Part shown: piece after piece, positions 1 through 8,645 of the stretch
Layout: each line of letters opens with the position of its first letter
How positions within the stretch are numbered: position 1 is the first letter of the stretch
Source of the DNA: Chitinophagales bacterium
Lineage (GTDB): Bacteria > Bacteroidota > Bacteroidia > Chitinophagales > Chitinophagaceae
Length of the DNA stretch: 64,000 nt
NCBI GenBank assembly: GCA_017303395.1
Contig: JAFLBN010000002.1
Span: forward strand, 186,001 to 250,000
Reading direction: 5' to 3'
Position numbers and translations under genes: made by a program
Notes under the pieces: generated by a model
Told to the model about the DNA's origin: nothing
What the model saw: the letters and a program-made list of their open reading frames with translations, nothing else
The model's database searches: none

Positions 1-1541
1 GTATCTATGATAAGGTGCTTACTATCTACCCTGTAATGATGGAAGAACATTTGCGGACCGTCTTTCTGTTTAGCGTATTCTATGATACCCATTGCATCCA
101 GACGATTAAGTAGTTTTTCTGCGTCATCCATCTTGCATTTCATTTGCCTTGCTATAGCAAACAACCTGATTGCAGTAGGGTACTGAAACAAACTGCCATA
201 CAACCGTAGTAGCGTAGTAATGGTATAACCGAGTTCGGGGTAAGTATTGATTACATCATCCAGTTCGGTACGGCTTACATTTATAAATATAGTCGGTGGG
301 CTGAATACTGCATCTGTCAATGTCCACAAGCCTTCCTGTTCCAACAATTTCAAAGCACTGGAAGCAACAGACGCATCCAACTTGAACTTTTCGCAGAAGT
401 CTTTCAGCTCAAAATCATAATACCTGTATGGCTCTGTACCTATCGCAATGTGCAGGTACTCTGCTACACATTGATATACATGCCGCAGGTATTCTGCAGT
501 TGGAAACAATATATCTGTACTGCGCTGCAGCCTGTTGATGTCTGTGTTATTATATAGAATAACAGATTTTGACGCTTGCCCGTTTCTGCCTGCACGTCCT
601 GCCTCCTGATAGTATGCTTCGAGATGTTCGGGAGCATCATAATTCACTACCAGCTCCACATCAGGTTTATCTATCCCCATGCCAAATGCAGTTGTAGCGA
701 CAATGGTTGGCACGGCATTTCGCATCCATGCTTCTTGTGCGGCATTGCGTTTATCTTTTGCCATACCTGCATGATAGGCTACTGCCGGCAACTGTTCCTG
801 TGCCAGATACTTTACCAACACTTCGGTTTGTCTTCGGCTGCGACAATATATAATATTTGACGACCCGCTGTTTTGCAACAAGTGCAGCAATGCAGGGTTC
901 TTGTTTTCACTATAGCTTACAACGTATTCTATGTTCTTCCGTTCAAAGCTTTGGGTATAGAGTAGTGGTTGCCTTAGTTGCAGCTGTATAGCAATATCGT
1001 TTTGTACAGACGTAGTGGCCGTTGCAGTCAACGCCAATATAGGTACATCTCTAAATACTTCTCTTAGTGATGCTATTTTCAGATAATCGGGACGGAAGTC
1101 GTGCCCCCATTGCGATACACAATGTGCTTCGTCTACAGCTATAAAGCTGATATCAAGCTCGGGCAGGAACTCATTAAACTGATCCGATTGCAACCTTTCA
1201 GGAGAAACATACAAGAGTTTATATGCACCATGCATGGCGTTCTGCAGCAAATGCTTCACCGCATTGTAAGACATGCCCGCGTGTATACATGCAGCCCCGA
1301 TACCAATTCCTTTCAGCCTTGCTACCTGGTCTTGCATTAGTGCTACAAGTGGAGAAACCACCAGACACATACCATCCATCGCAATAGCAGGTACCTGATA
1401 GCAGACAGACTTACCACCACCCGTAGGCATCAGTGCAAGGATATCCTTTCCGTCCAGTACATCATTAATTATAGATTCCTGATTTCCCCGAAAAGCATCA
1501 TACCCCCAATACTGCTTTAATATGTCTTTTGCAGTTGCCAA
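1..1541 (-). CDS. recQ: ATP-dependent DNA helicase RecQ (3' end outside window)
   Basis: 3'-5' superfamily 2 DNA helicase acting in recombination and fork repair in the cytoplasm. About 513 codons are visible; the C-terminal end lies beyond base 1. Seen in the sequence: the RecQ-type motif 0 (FRGNQ) near residues 16-20, Walker A MPTGGGKS at residues 38-45, and the DEAH box at 137-140 followed by CVSQWGHDFRP, which is the RecQ aromatic-rich loop. The start is taken as TTG at 1541, because no ATG occurs before the Walker A methionine (residue 38) and the F-R-x-x-Q motif must be included. It begins 2 bases after the stop of the upstream small gene, so the two are probably co-transcribed and translationally coupled. 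Family assignment is firm; the start is inferred. Confidence 0.93.
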   Translation of the reverse strand, partial: MATAKDILKQYWGYDAFRGNQESIINDVLDGKDILALMPTGGGKSVCYQVPAIAMDGMCLVVSPLVALMQDQVARLKGIGIGAACIHAGMSYNAVKHLLQNAMHGAYKLLYVSPERLQSDQFNEFLPELDISFIAVDEAHCVSQWGHDFRPDYLKIASLREVFRDVPILALTATATTSVQNDIAIQLQLRQPLLYTQSFERKNIEYVVSYSENKNPALLHLLQNSGSSNIIYCRSRRQTEVLVKYLAQEQLPAVAYHAGMAKDKRNAAQEAWMRNAVPTIVATTAFGMGIDKPDVELVVNYDAPEHLEAYYQEAGRAGRNGQASKSVILYNNTDINRLQRSTDILFPTAEYLRHVYQCVAEYLHIAIGTEPYRYYDFELKDFCEKFKLDASVASSALKLLEQEGLWTLTDAVFSPPTIFINVSRTELDDVINTYPELGYTITTLLRLYGSLFQYPTAIRLFAIARQMKCKMDDAEKLLNRLDAMGIIEYAKQKDGPQMFFHHYRVDSKHLIID

Positions 1542-1543
1542 GC

Positions 1544-2008
1544 TTATATATCGCCGTAGGTTTTATCTACAAACACAGGTTTCAGGCCATCTACCCACAG
1601 TTGCTTTTTGGTATCAGGGTGTTTTTCCATTTCTGCAATAGAGATAGATGGCACCCAGATAGCCCCATCAAACTTGTTAGGGTAGTACAGGCTGAACATA
1701 GCAGATACACCCAATTGCTGCGGAAACACACCAAAGAGCAATACAGCCTTAGGGTTCAATTTATCCCTGAATTGATGCCAGGCTATTGGTTGCTGCAGCT
1801 GATGTATATAATGGTCTGCCTGATCAAGCTTGCATGCCTGCAGTATCTTTTGCAATTGTGTCTCTTCGACACTGCCTGCTGCATAGGGTTGTGTTACCAC
1901 CAATGCCCTCACTGCAGATGTGGGAAGCTCGTCGGAGAGCGTAGCCCAATACGCATCTATATTTGTGTTAACTATATCAGACTGAATTATATCGGGTATT
2001 GCTGGCAT
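1544..2008 (-). CDS. Conserved hypothetical protein, 154 aa, upstream of recQ
   Basis: A soluble protein of 154 residues without signal peptide or membrane segment. The C-terminal part (LLFGVFPQQLG, then a stretch ending in KQLWVDGLKPVF) has the feel of a compact alpha/beta domain. It vaguely recalls DNA polymerase III psi-like proteins of Bacteroidota, but that is an impression and I do not assign a function. The gene ends 2 bases before the recQ start on the same strand, which suggests a shared transcript and possibly a role in DNA metabolism. Start ATG at 2008 gives MPAIPD; the divergent ilvE begins 86 bases away. Confidence 0.75.
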   Translation of the reverse strand: MPAIPDIIQSDIVNTNIDAYWATLSDELPTSAVRALVVTQPYAAGSVEETQLQKILQACKLDQADHYIHQLQQPIAWHQFRDKLNPKAVLLFGVFPQQLGVSAMFSLYYPNKFDGAIWVPSISIAEMEKHPDTKKQLWVDGLKPVFVDKTYGDI

Positions 2009-2093
2009 AACAAGTGATTAACAGGCCTCAGGCTTCTATGCGCTTCGGCTTTACAGTTATTTTTCGTTTCTTTGCACGAAATTAAACGTTTAT

Positions 2094-3155
2094 ATGGTTT
2101 CCGCTATGGATATAAAGGTGAGAAAAGTAGAAAAAAGCCGGATTCAGGAGTTGGATTTAAATAACATCCAGTTTGGTAAGCTTTACGCAGACCACATGCT
2201 GGTTGCCCACTATGAAAACGGTGAGTGGAAACAACCGGAAATCGTTCCTTTCGACAGCCTTCAATTGAGCCCTGCTACTACATTTATGCACTACGGCCAG
2301 GCTATCTTTGAAGGTGTAAAAGCTTACAAAAACCAAGAGGGTGAACCTGTAATCTTCCGTCCGTACGACAACTGGAAACGTATGAACCGCTCTGCGGAAC
2401 GTATGGGCATGCCTGCTGTACCGGAAGAAATCTTCGTAGATGGTATGCGTGCGTTGGTAAGCCTCGATAAAGATTGGATACCAACTGAAGAAGGTACTTC
2501 GCTGTACCTGCGTCCGTTCATGATAGCTACAGACGAGTTCATTGGTGTAAAACCTGCTGAGAAATTTACTTTCCTTATAATAACAAGCCCTGCGGGTCCT
2601 TACTATGCAAAGCCTGTATCTATATATGTACAGGACGAGTATGTACGTGCATTCCCGGGTGGTATAGGTTTCACAAAAGCGGCAGGCAACTACGGTGCAA
2701 GTATGTACCCAACTGCACAAATCCGCAAAATGGGCTACGACCAGATACTGTGGACAGATGGTTTTGAACATAAATATGTACAGGAAATCGGTACAATGAA
2801 TGTGTTCTTTGTTATCGGTGATAAGGTTATCACCCCTGAACTGAGCGAAACTATTCTGGCAGGTGTTACCCGCGACAGTGTTATTACACTGCTGCGCGAA
2901 AAGGGCGTAACAGTAGAGGAGCGCCCGCTGAGCATAGACGAAATAGCTGAAGCATACAAAAACCACCAGCTGAAAGAAGCTTTCGGTACAGGTACTGCCG
3001 CATCTATCTCACACATCGCAGAGCTTACTTATCACGATATGCACATGGTGCTGCCACAGGAAGACTGGGGTATATCTGAATGGGTAAAACAGGAAATGAA
3101 CAACATCCGCTATGGTAAAATAGCAGATACACACGACTGGATTGTGAAGGCATAA
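2094..3155 (+). CDS. ilvE: Branched-chain-amino-acid aminotransferase
   Basis: PLP-dependent class IV aminotransferase that interconverts leucine, isoleucine and valine with their 2-oxo acids using 2-oxoglutarate/glutamate, in the cytoplasm. The 353-residue length fits the larger BCAT subgroup. The PLP-binding lysine is most likely K195 within FTKAAGNYGAS, and the substrate/cofactor loop AFGTGTAASIS lies near residues 300-310. The start at 2094 gives MVSAMDIKV; an ATG four codons later (2106) is equally possible. A -7-like box TTTCTTTG sits at 2067-2074. The gene stands alone, divergent from the recQ pair and followed by a strong terminator; no other ilv or leu genes are in the window. Confidence 0.95.
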   Translation: MVSAMDIKVRKVEKSRIQELDLNNIQFGKLYADHMLVAHYENGEWKQPEIVPFDSLQLSPATTFMHYGQAIFEGVKAYKNQEGEPVIFRPYDNWKRMNRSAERMGMPAVPEEIFVDGMRALVSLDKDWIPTEEGTSLYLRPFMIATDEFIGVKPAEKFTFLIITSPAGPYYAKPVSIYVQDEYVRAFPGGIGFTKAAGNYGASMYPTAQIRKMGYDQILWTDGFEHKYVQEIGTMNVFFVIGDKVITPELSETILAGVTRDSVITLLREKGVTVEERPLSIDEIAEAYKNHQLKEAFGTGTAASISHIAELTYHDMHMVLPQEDWGISEWVKQEMNNIRYGKIADTHDWIVKA

Positions 3156-3177
3156 TCGCCCTCACTCACAAATATTC

Positions 3178-3212
3178 AAAAAAGCCTTGTACACTACGTA
3201 TAAGGCTTTTTT
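3178..3212 (+). terminator. Intrinsic terminator after ilvE
   Basis: Inverted repeat AAAAAAGCCTT / AAGGCTTTTTT (arms 3178-3188 and 3202-3212) with a 13-base loop and a T-run, 23 bases after the ilvE stop. Confidence 0.85.
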
Positions 3213-3264
3213 AGTCTTCATTTCGTCCGCATAATTCGTTAATATTACGTTTCAAATTTTCAAT

Positions 3265-4104
3265 ATGAAATTATTGACGAGAGGTCTTCCTGTGCTTCTC
3301 TTATCTTGTATGGCAGTTGGCGCAAATGCGCAAAACATATCTGAAGACGAGGGGATTCTTTCCAAGAAAGAATATGCGCGTTACCTGGGGTTTGGTGTAG
3401 GTACTACTTATCAGAGTTTTTATGATGAAGTACTATCTTCAAAACGCTACGATAAAATAGGGGTAGCTGCCTGTATATCGAATACAAAAATCAATGATGT
3501 AAAATATACAGAACTTATGTTTCAGGGCTCAATGCTCAATATGGAACGTAAGAGCGATGAATTGGTAAACCAGAAGATAAAATATTACAAGGCTTTCATG
3601 GACTACAGGCATATGTACAAACTCGCCGTGCTGGATGAGAATGTATATGATGTAAGGGCAGGGGCTTTGTTCTCTACATTGTTCGGGCATCGTTATGCAC
3701 CTGCATTGGTTAACACAGGTAATGTATATGAATATGCTATAAGTGTGGGGCTTACGGGAAAAGTAGCACGCGAACAGACATTTTCAGGCAGGCGAGGACA
3801 CATTATCTGGGATTTGAGCATTCCGTTTTTTACCAATACATCACGCCCGTCTTATATGAATGTGAGCGAAGGCGTAGGGCCAACAAACAAGGCACTGACA
3901 CAGATGTTTGCCAACAACACTATCACAGCTTTTGGCAAATACATGCGCATCAATAGCAGGTTGCATATCCTTTACCCGCTAAAAAATGGTAATAAGCTGA
4001 AGTTTACCTATCAATGGGATTACTACACCATGAAAGGCGGCAGTGGAGAAAAAGTTTATACTGCCGAACATACGTTCATGCTCAATTACCAGTTCAACTA
4101 CTAG
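3265..4104 (+). CDS. Secreted/outer-membrane protein of unknown function
   Basis: 279 residues with a clear Sec signal peptide (MKLLTRGLPVLLLSC then cleavage after GANA, about residue 22). The mature part is rich in alternating aromatic and polar residues and ends in an aromatic strand (LNYQFNY), the pattern expected of a small beta-barrel or outer-membrane-associated protein. I do not recognise a named family. It lies 11 bases upstream of the S41-like lipoprotein gene on the same strand, so the two probably form an operon and may act together at the envelope. Confidence 0.8.
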   Translation: MKLLTRGLPVLLLSCMAVGANAQNISEDEGILSKKEYARYLGFGVGTTYQSFYDEVLSSKRYDKIGVAACISNTKINDVKYTELMFQGSMLNMERKSDELVNQKIKYYKAFMDYRHMYKLAVLDENVYDVRAGALFSTLFGHRYAPALVNTGNVYEYAISVGLTGKVAREQTFSGRRGHIIWDLSIPFFTNTSRPSYMNVSEGVGPTNKALTQMFANNTITAFGKYMRINSRLHILYPLKNGNKLKFTYQWDYYTMKGGSGEKVYTAEHTFMLNYQFNY

Positions 4105-4115
4105 CGAATCGTTTT

Positions 4116-5147
4116 ATGAAAAAATACATATATCTATTCCTTTTTATGGCATTAGCTTTTGCATCTTGCGAAAGGCTGATGATGCCGAAGCCTAAAAAGT
4201 ATAGCCCTACACAATTGTTTGAAGAGGTGTGGTCTAAAATGAATACCGGCTATGCCTACTTTGAAACTAAAGGTATTGACTGGGATTCTATACATAATGA
4301 ATACATGTTCAAAATTGCAGATACGTTCAATACCCAACAAGTATATGATACACTTTCGCAAATGCTGAACATTTTGCAGGATGACGGTATTTCATTAAAT
4401 GCAGGATTTGCACAGTCGTATTATAAAAAGCCAACATTCTACAAAGAGAACTTCAACAAACAGCTTTTGGAGAAAACATATTGGCTTGGAGCTGAAAAAA
4501 CAGGCCCGCTGTTGTACAAAGTGATAGACTCTTGTGGCTATATATATTATGGAGATTTCAATCAGGAAGTAACTGATGCTCAAATAAATGTGGTGATTGA
4601 CAGACTTAAAGGTTTAGGTGGAAAGAAGGGTTTAATACTGGATGTTAGGAACAATCCCGGTGGTAAATACGATAACATGTTTACGCTCTTCAAGCACATG
4701 GGCTACGATACTGCAGGGTATGATTACAGTGTTTACCTCTACCAATCTGCTTACAAAAAAGGGCCTGCCAGAGATGAGTTTACAGACTATGTAGGCACAT
4801 TTATGGATAAAAACAATGAGAAGAAGTTTGCCAAAAAGATAAGGGTACTTACCAACAGAGGCATGCTAGGTGTTGGCAATCTGTTTGCTACGGGTAGCCA
4901 GGGCTTCTTCAATGTTCGTACAATGGGCGATACTACCGGTGGTGGTAATTGCGGATTGACTACATCTTACGAACTATCAAACAGTTGGATTCTTACCTTC
5001 CCATCAACCAAAGTACGCACCGCTGGTGGGTTCTTTATGAACGATGGCGTAGCGCCTGATAGTACTATACACACAACTGCTACCGACGAGGCTGCCGGTA
5101 AAGACACCATTATAGAAGCGGCTATCGACAATCTTTGGGGAAGATAG
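4116..5147 (+). CDS. S41-family (C-terminal processing protease-like) lipoprotein, catalytic serine apparently lost
   Basis: 343 residues. The start is set at ATG 4116 because it gives a proper lipoprotein signal peptide (MKKYIYLFLFMALAFASC, lipid-attached Cys18); the reading frame is open further upstream but only inside the preceding gene. The S41 core is visible: GYIYYGDF near 141-148, LILDVRNNPGG at 173-183, VLTNR at 244-248 and GDTTGGG at 271-277. In active S41 enzymes of this type a serine follows VLTNR within about five residues (for example YSSAN); here residues 249-257 are GMLGVGNLF with no serine, so the nucleophile position appears to be glycine or valine. It may therefore bind peptides or use a relocated residue rather than cleave. 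Membrane-anchored and likely periplasmic. Confidence 0.85.
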   Translation: MKKYIYLFLFMALAFASCERLMMPKPKKYSPTQLFEEVWSKMNTGYAYFETKGIDWDSIHNEYMFKIADTFNTQQVYDTLSQMLNILQDDGISLNAGFAQSYYKKPTFYKENFNKQLLEKTYWLGAEKTGPLLYKVIDSCGYIYYGDFNQEVTDAQINVVIDRLKGLGGKKGLILDVRNNPGGKYDNMFTLFKHMGYDTAGYDYSVYLYQSAYKKGPARDEFTDYVGTFMDKNNEKKFAKKIRVLTNRGMLGVGNLFATGSQGFFNVRTMGDTTGGGNCGLTTSYELSNSWILTFPSTKVRTAGGFFMNDGVAPDSTIHTTATDEAAGKDTIIEAAIDNLWGR

Positions 5148-5189
5148 CATCGCCTTAACCGACTAATAGACTTCGTTTACCGATATCTT

Positions 5190-5220
5190 ATAAGCAGGCT
5201 TAAAAGACCTGCTTATTTTT
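5190..5220 (+). terminator. Terminator of the S41-like gene, overlapping the next promoter
   Basis: Stem ATAAGCAGG (5190-5198) / CCTGCTTAT (5208-5216) followed by TTTT. Its T-tail forms part of the -7 box of the ABC exporter gene downstream. Confidence 0.75.
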
Positions 5221-5221
5221 G
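5214..5221 (+). promoter_or_regulatory. -7 promoter box of the ABC exporter gene
   Basis: TATTTTTG matches the Bacteroidota -7 consensus TAnnTTTG exactly, 25 bases before the ATG at 5247. It is built from the 3' arm and T-tail of the upstream terminator. Confidence 0.6.
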
Positions 5222-5246
5222 TACATATATAATAAGGAAGCATTTT

Positions 5247-7067
5247 ATGGCGAGATACGATAGAAACATGGCTGATGTTCCGAAGGCAAAGCTTAATAAA
5301 GAATCACTTAAAGAGGGATTATTAATATTTTCATATATAAAGCCCTATATGGGCAAGTTTATTAGCGGGCTGATAGTTATAGCATTATCCAGTGCCACCA
5401 CAATGGCTTTCCCGTACTTTCTGAAAAAGCTCATTGACAGTGCCAATACAAAAGGCCCAGTTGAATTTCTCGCTTCACCCACAGGTATAGCCATCAGTAT
5501 GATAGGACTACTTACTGTACAAATGGTTATTTCATTCCTCAGGGTTTACTTTTTCACATCTGTCGGTGAAAATGCCTTGGCAGATCTCCGCAAGGATATT
5601 TACAAGCGACTTATTACCATGCCTATGAACTTCTTTGCACAACGCCGGGTGGGTGAACTGTCCAGCCGTATCAGTGCCGATGTGTCGCAAATACAGGAAG
5701 CTGTTACCATGATGCTGGCCGAATTACTGAGGGGAATATTGACACTTTTAGTAGGCCTTGGGTTGATATTTTACATATCTACAAAACTGGCTTTCATTAT
5801 GTTATCAGTGATACCTATAATAATAGTTATAGCTTTGGTATTCAGCAAGCGCATCCGCAAGATGGCACGTACTACACAAGACCAACTGGCAGATTCGGGC
5901 ACAATTGTACAGGAAACACTTCAGGGTATCAGCAACGTAAAGGCATTTGCCAACGAGGAATATGAGATAAACCGCTACACAGGCAGCATCAATAATGTGG
6001 TAAAATCGGCCATTAAAAACGGGCAATTCAGGGGATATTTTATCTCATTTATGCTTTTCAGTGTGTTTGGCGCTATCGTACTGGTAGTATGGTTTGGTGC
6101 CAACATGATGCAGGCCGGTACTTTATCCTTTGGCGACCTTACGGCTTTTGTGGTATATACAGCTTTTGTGGGTGGTACTATGGCTGGCTTCGCCGATTTG
6201 TATAGCCAGCTGCAAAAAACACTGGGAGCTACACAACGTGTACGCGAAATATTGAAAGAAGTACCCGAAGACGTAGCTACGGAAAATGAGCCAATTAATG
6301 AAAAATACAGGCTATCGGGCAAGGTTTCTTTACAAAATGTGGCATTTACCTACCCAAGCCGCCCAGAAATACAGGTTTTGAAGGGGGTAACAATAGAAGC
6401 ACAGGCAGGCGAGCAGATAGCTATTGTAGGTCCAAGTGGTGCAGGTAAGAGTACCTTGTCGGCACTATTGCTCCGTTTTTATGAACCTGAATCCGGTCAA
6501 CTACTTTTTGATGGCATAGATGCAACCGGTATACCGATAACCCAATTGCGCAAGCAAATGGCCTTGGTACCACAGGATGTATTGCTTTTCGGGGGAACAA
6601 TATTCGAGAACATAGCATATGGCAAACCCGGTGCAACATTGGACGAGGTAAAAGAAGCAGCTAGAAAAGCCAATGCGCACGATTTCATAAGCAGCTTCCC
6701 GGAACAGTACGAAACCGTTGTAGGTGAGCGCGGCATCAAACTATCCGGCGGACAAAGACAACGTATTGCCATAGCAAGGGCTATTTTGAAAGACCCGGCT
6801 ATTCTGATATTGGACGAGGCTACCAGCTCACTGGATTCTGAATCTGAAGCTTTGGTACAGGATGCGCTGAACAACCTGATGAAAGGAAGGACATCATTTG
6901 TCATTGCTCACAGGCTCAGTACTATCCGCAATGCAGATAAGATTATCGTCTTGGAAAATGGCAAGGTCAAAGAATCAGGTACTCACAGGGAACTATTGTC
7001 TTTACAGGACGGCTTGTATAAGAGCCTAAGCCTCTTGCAATATTACAGTGCTCCTGTACAGTCGTAA
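5247..7067 (+). CDS. ABC exporter, fused permease and ATPase (MsbA/lipid A exporter type)
   Basis: 606-residue half-transporter: an N-terminal six-helix type IV transmembrane domain (about residues 30-320) followed by a nucleotide-binding domain. Visible ATPase motifs are Walker A GPSGAGKST (395-403), the signature LSGGQRQR (from 499) and Walker B ILILDEATSSLD (from 519), with the H-loop in VIAHRLST. It would work as a homodimer in the inner membrane, exporting a lipid or hydrophobic compound; the substrate cannot be read from the sequence, and MsbA is only the nearest well-known type. ATG 5247 is used; ATG 5268 is an alternative. It is monocistronic, between two terminators. Confidence 0.93.
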   Translation: MARYDRNMADVPKAKLNKESLKEGLLIFSYIKPYMGKFISGLIVIALSSATTMAFPYFLKKLIDSANTKGPVEFLASPTGIAISMIGLLTVQMVISFLRVYFFTSVGENALADLRKDIYKRLITMPMNFFAQRRVGELSSRISADVSQIQEAVTMMLAELLRGILTLLVGLGLIFYISTKLAFIMLSVIPIIIVIALVFSKRIRKMARTTQDQLADSGTIVQETLQGISNVKAFANEEYEINRYTGSINNVVKSAIKNGQFRGYFISFMLFSVFGAIVLVVWFGANMMQAGTLSFGDLTAFVVYTAFVGGTMAGFADLYSQLQKTLGATQRVREILKEVPEDVATENEPINEKYRLSGKVSLQNVAFTYPSRPEIQVLKGVTIEAQAGEQIAIVGPSGAGKSTLSALLLRFYEPESGQLLFDGIDATGIPITQLRKQMALVPQDVLLFGGTIFENIAYGKPGATLDEVKEAARKANAHDFISSFPEQYETVVGERGIKLSGGQRQRIAIARAILKDPAILILDEATSSLDSESEALVQDALNNLMKGRTSFVIAHRLSTIRNADKIIVLENGKVKESGTHRELLSLQDGLYKSLSLLQYYSAPVQS

Positions 7068-7078
7068 CTTCATACACT

Positions 7079-7102
7079 AAGGGGATAACAATATCCCTTT
7101 TC
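7079..7102 (+). terminator. Intrinsic terminator after the ABC exporter
   Basis: AAGGGGATA / TATCCCTTTT hairpin with a very short loop and T-tail, 12 bases past the stop codon. Confidence 0.7.
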
Positions 7103-7221
7103 TTGCGATTCTTTTATTTAACATAATATAAATTATGAAACAAAGTGGCTCACGCTGCAATTTTTTGTAATGTTTGATTTTGTGCAATAGCTTGCTGATA
7201 AATGATAAGCTATGGGTGTTT

Positions 7222-7809
7222 TCATTTCTTTGTTAGCCTTTCTGATATTAGGATTTGCAACCCTATACCTAATATTAAACCAGAAAGAAGGACAAAAGAA
7301 AAACGGCTTAGATTTACACCAGCCATCCAGTCGGCTTTCTTTAAAATCTCAACAAGGACAATCCCAGCACCTCCAATCCCCGCCATCCATGTACCAAGAA
7401 TCATTAGATAATCACGATACATTTTCGCTTCTAATGCCTTGGCGTCACGAATAGATTTAGCAACAAAACCTCCTTCCTTTAGCATCTTTCTCCCTAAAAA
7501 TGTAATTCCGTATGTATTAGTCATTGGCGTACCGCCAGTAGAAACAAGTTTATTTTCAATTAAATAATTTAGAAGTATTTCTAATTCATTTCTTGTTTCA
7601 ATATCTGCTATTTCGAATGAAATCAATGAGTATGTCAGTGATTTAGATTTTGGTATTATTGTTTTATATGTATTAGATATTTCATTTTCAGAATTGAATA
7701 TTACCACATCTTTAAAATCTAATGAGTACTGCTCATTTAATATATTTAAAACGCAATCAAGTTGTTCCTCAGGTGTCATAGCAGGTAATTTGTACCCACC
7801 AAAATACAA
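7222..7809 (-). CDS. Hypothetical membrane protein with winged-helix-like N-terminal part, 195 aa
   Basis: Unrecognised protein. Residues about 10-120 are soluble; the stretch LLNYLIENKLVSTGG followed by YGITFLGRKMLKEGG resembles the helix-wing layout of small winged-helix domains. Two hydrophobic segments follow (about 137-157, ILGTWMAGIGGAGIVLVEI, and 170-190), so the protein is probably anchored in the inner membrane with the soluble part cytoplasmic. The start could also be at the internal ATG giving MTPEEQ (residue 11). The gene is noticeably AT-richer than its neighbours and is transcribed against them, which hints at acquisition by transfer. No function is assigned. Confidence 0.7.
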   Translation of the reverse strand: MYFGGYKLPAMTPEEQLDCVLNILNEQYSLDFKDVVIFNSENEISNTYKTIIPKSKSLTYSLISFEIADIETRNELEILLNYLIENKLVSTGGTPMTNTYGITFLGRKMLKEGGFVAKSIRDAKALEAKMYRDYLMILGTWMAGIGGAGIVLVEILKKADWMAGVNLSRFSFVLLSGLILGIGLQILISERLTKK

Positions 7810-7821
7810 ACTACATATAAC

Positions 7822-7850
7822 AAAAAAACCAGTGTAAACACTGGTTTTTA
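7822..7850. terminator. Bidirectional terminator-like hairpin
   Basis: AAAAACCAGTG / CACTGGTTTTT with the 4-base loop TAAA (arms within 7824-7849), flanked by A- and T-runs on both sides. It lies 12 bases upstream of the start of the 195-aa gene, where no gene on either strand obviously needs it. Confidence 0.7.
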
Positions 7851-8091
7851 TTCAGAAATGAATGATTATATTACCCGCAGGTAGTAGGTGTTATTACACA
7901 TAATAGGCTAACGCCTATTTAATCATGCCTGAGCTGCATTACTTTGTATCATAATTGTCGTTATCGTTAAATACTACGTGGTGTTCGTGAAAAACTTACA
8001 CCACTCCGATATTCAAGCCTTCGGTAACATAACGCATAATTATGAAACAAAAGTGCACTTTGATTCTTTATAGTTGGTGATGCCTTTTTAT
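7851..8091. other. Gene-free stretch with further small hairpins
   Basis: The space between the genes at 7809 and 8127 is 317 bases. Besides the hairpin at 7822-7850 it holds a 7-bp stem AATAGGC / GCCTATT (7902-7908 and 7913-7919) followed by T, and a weaker inverted repeat TGGTGT / ACACCA (7979-7984 and 7998-8003). I see no open frame of credible coding character and no tRNA-like fold. It may be a remnant of a lost gene or a small RNA locus; neither is shown. Confidence 0.4.
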
Positions 8092-8099
8092 TATCTTTG
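8092..8099 (+). promoter_or_regulatory. -7 promoter box of the 172-aa lipoprotein gene
   Basis: TATCTTTG fits TAnnTTTG exactly, 28 bases before the ATG at 8127. TTTG at 8059-8062 is a possible upstream element but the spacing is longer than usual. Confidence 0.6.
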
Positions 8100-8126
8100 A
8101 TGCTATTAACAACCTAAAACCAAATA

Positions 8127-8645
8127 ATGCGAAAGTTATTATTCCTGCTATTTGTTTTATCTGCCTGCAGTAAACCTTCTAAACCTACAACTCCAACAAG
8201 CACCACAACAACACCTGGCGGTGGAACGACCTTAACATCTGCTAAGTATATACCTAATTGGTACAATAATGATACTCTCTACGGTCTGATATGTGATACT
8301 ATGGGCCTATGGACAGGCAACTATGATACAATCTTTACTAAGACAGTAAATGATACCAGTATGATTGTCCATAAAGGTATCAGCTACTATATATGGTGGA
8401 ATCCTATGCTGCCGACAGACTCTTTTGAAATGGATAAAATACAATATGGTAATATGGCAATCAGCACCAAAAATGATACTACTGGCATTATCTCAATAGG
8501 ATTACTTAATGGTGCGGCACCCCATAAATATAAAAACCAAAGTGGAACCACTAACCATCAACAGCAAGCGGTGATGGTTAATATACGCACAGGCACTCCA
8601 TTTATTGCCTATAATGGTTTTTATCAATCAAGAAGAATATACTAA
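8127..8645 (+). CDS. Small lipoprotein of unknown function
   Basis: 172 residues with a lipoprotein signal peptide (MRKLLFLLFVLSAC, lipid-attached Cys14), then a low-complexity Ser/Thr/Pro/Lys linker of about 25 residues, then a compact globular part rich in Trp, Tyr and Asp. Periplasmic or surface exposed by inference. No family recognised. The 3' end overlaps the convergent 84-aa gene by 4 bases. Confidence 0.75.
   Translation: MRKLLFLLFVLSACSKPSKPTTPTSTTTTPGGGTTLTSAKYIPNWYNNDTLYGLICDTMGLWTGNYDTIFTKTVNDTSMIVHKGISYYIWWNPMLPTDSFEMDKIQYGNMAISTKNDTTGIISIGLLNGAAPHKYKNQSGTTNHQQQAVMVNIRTGTPFIAYNGFYQSRRIY

Noticed and set aside
2157..2966. A 269-codon frame antisense to ilvE
   Set aside because: Very Cys/Tyr/Phe rich and entirely inside ilvE; no start context or domain.
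4014..4115. Upstream extension of the S41-like gene
   Set aside because: It lies inside the preceding gene and would hide the lipoprotein signal peptide beginning at 4116.
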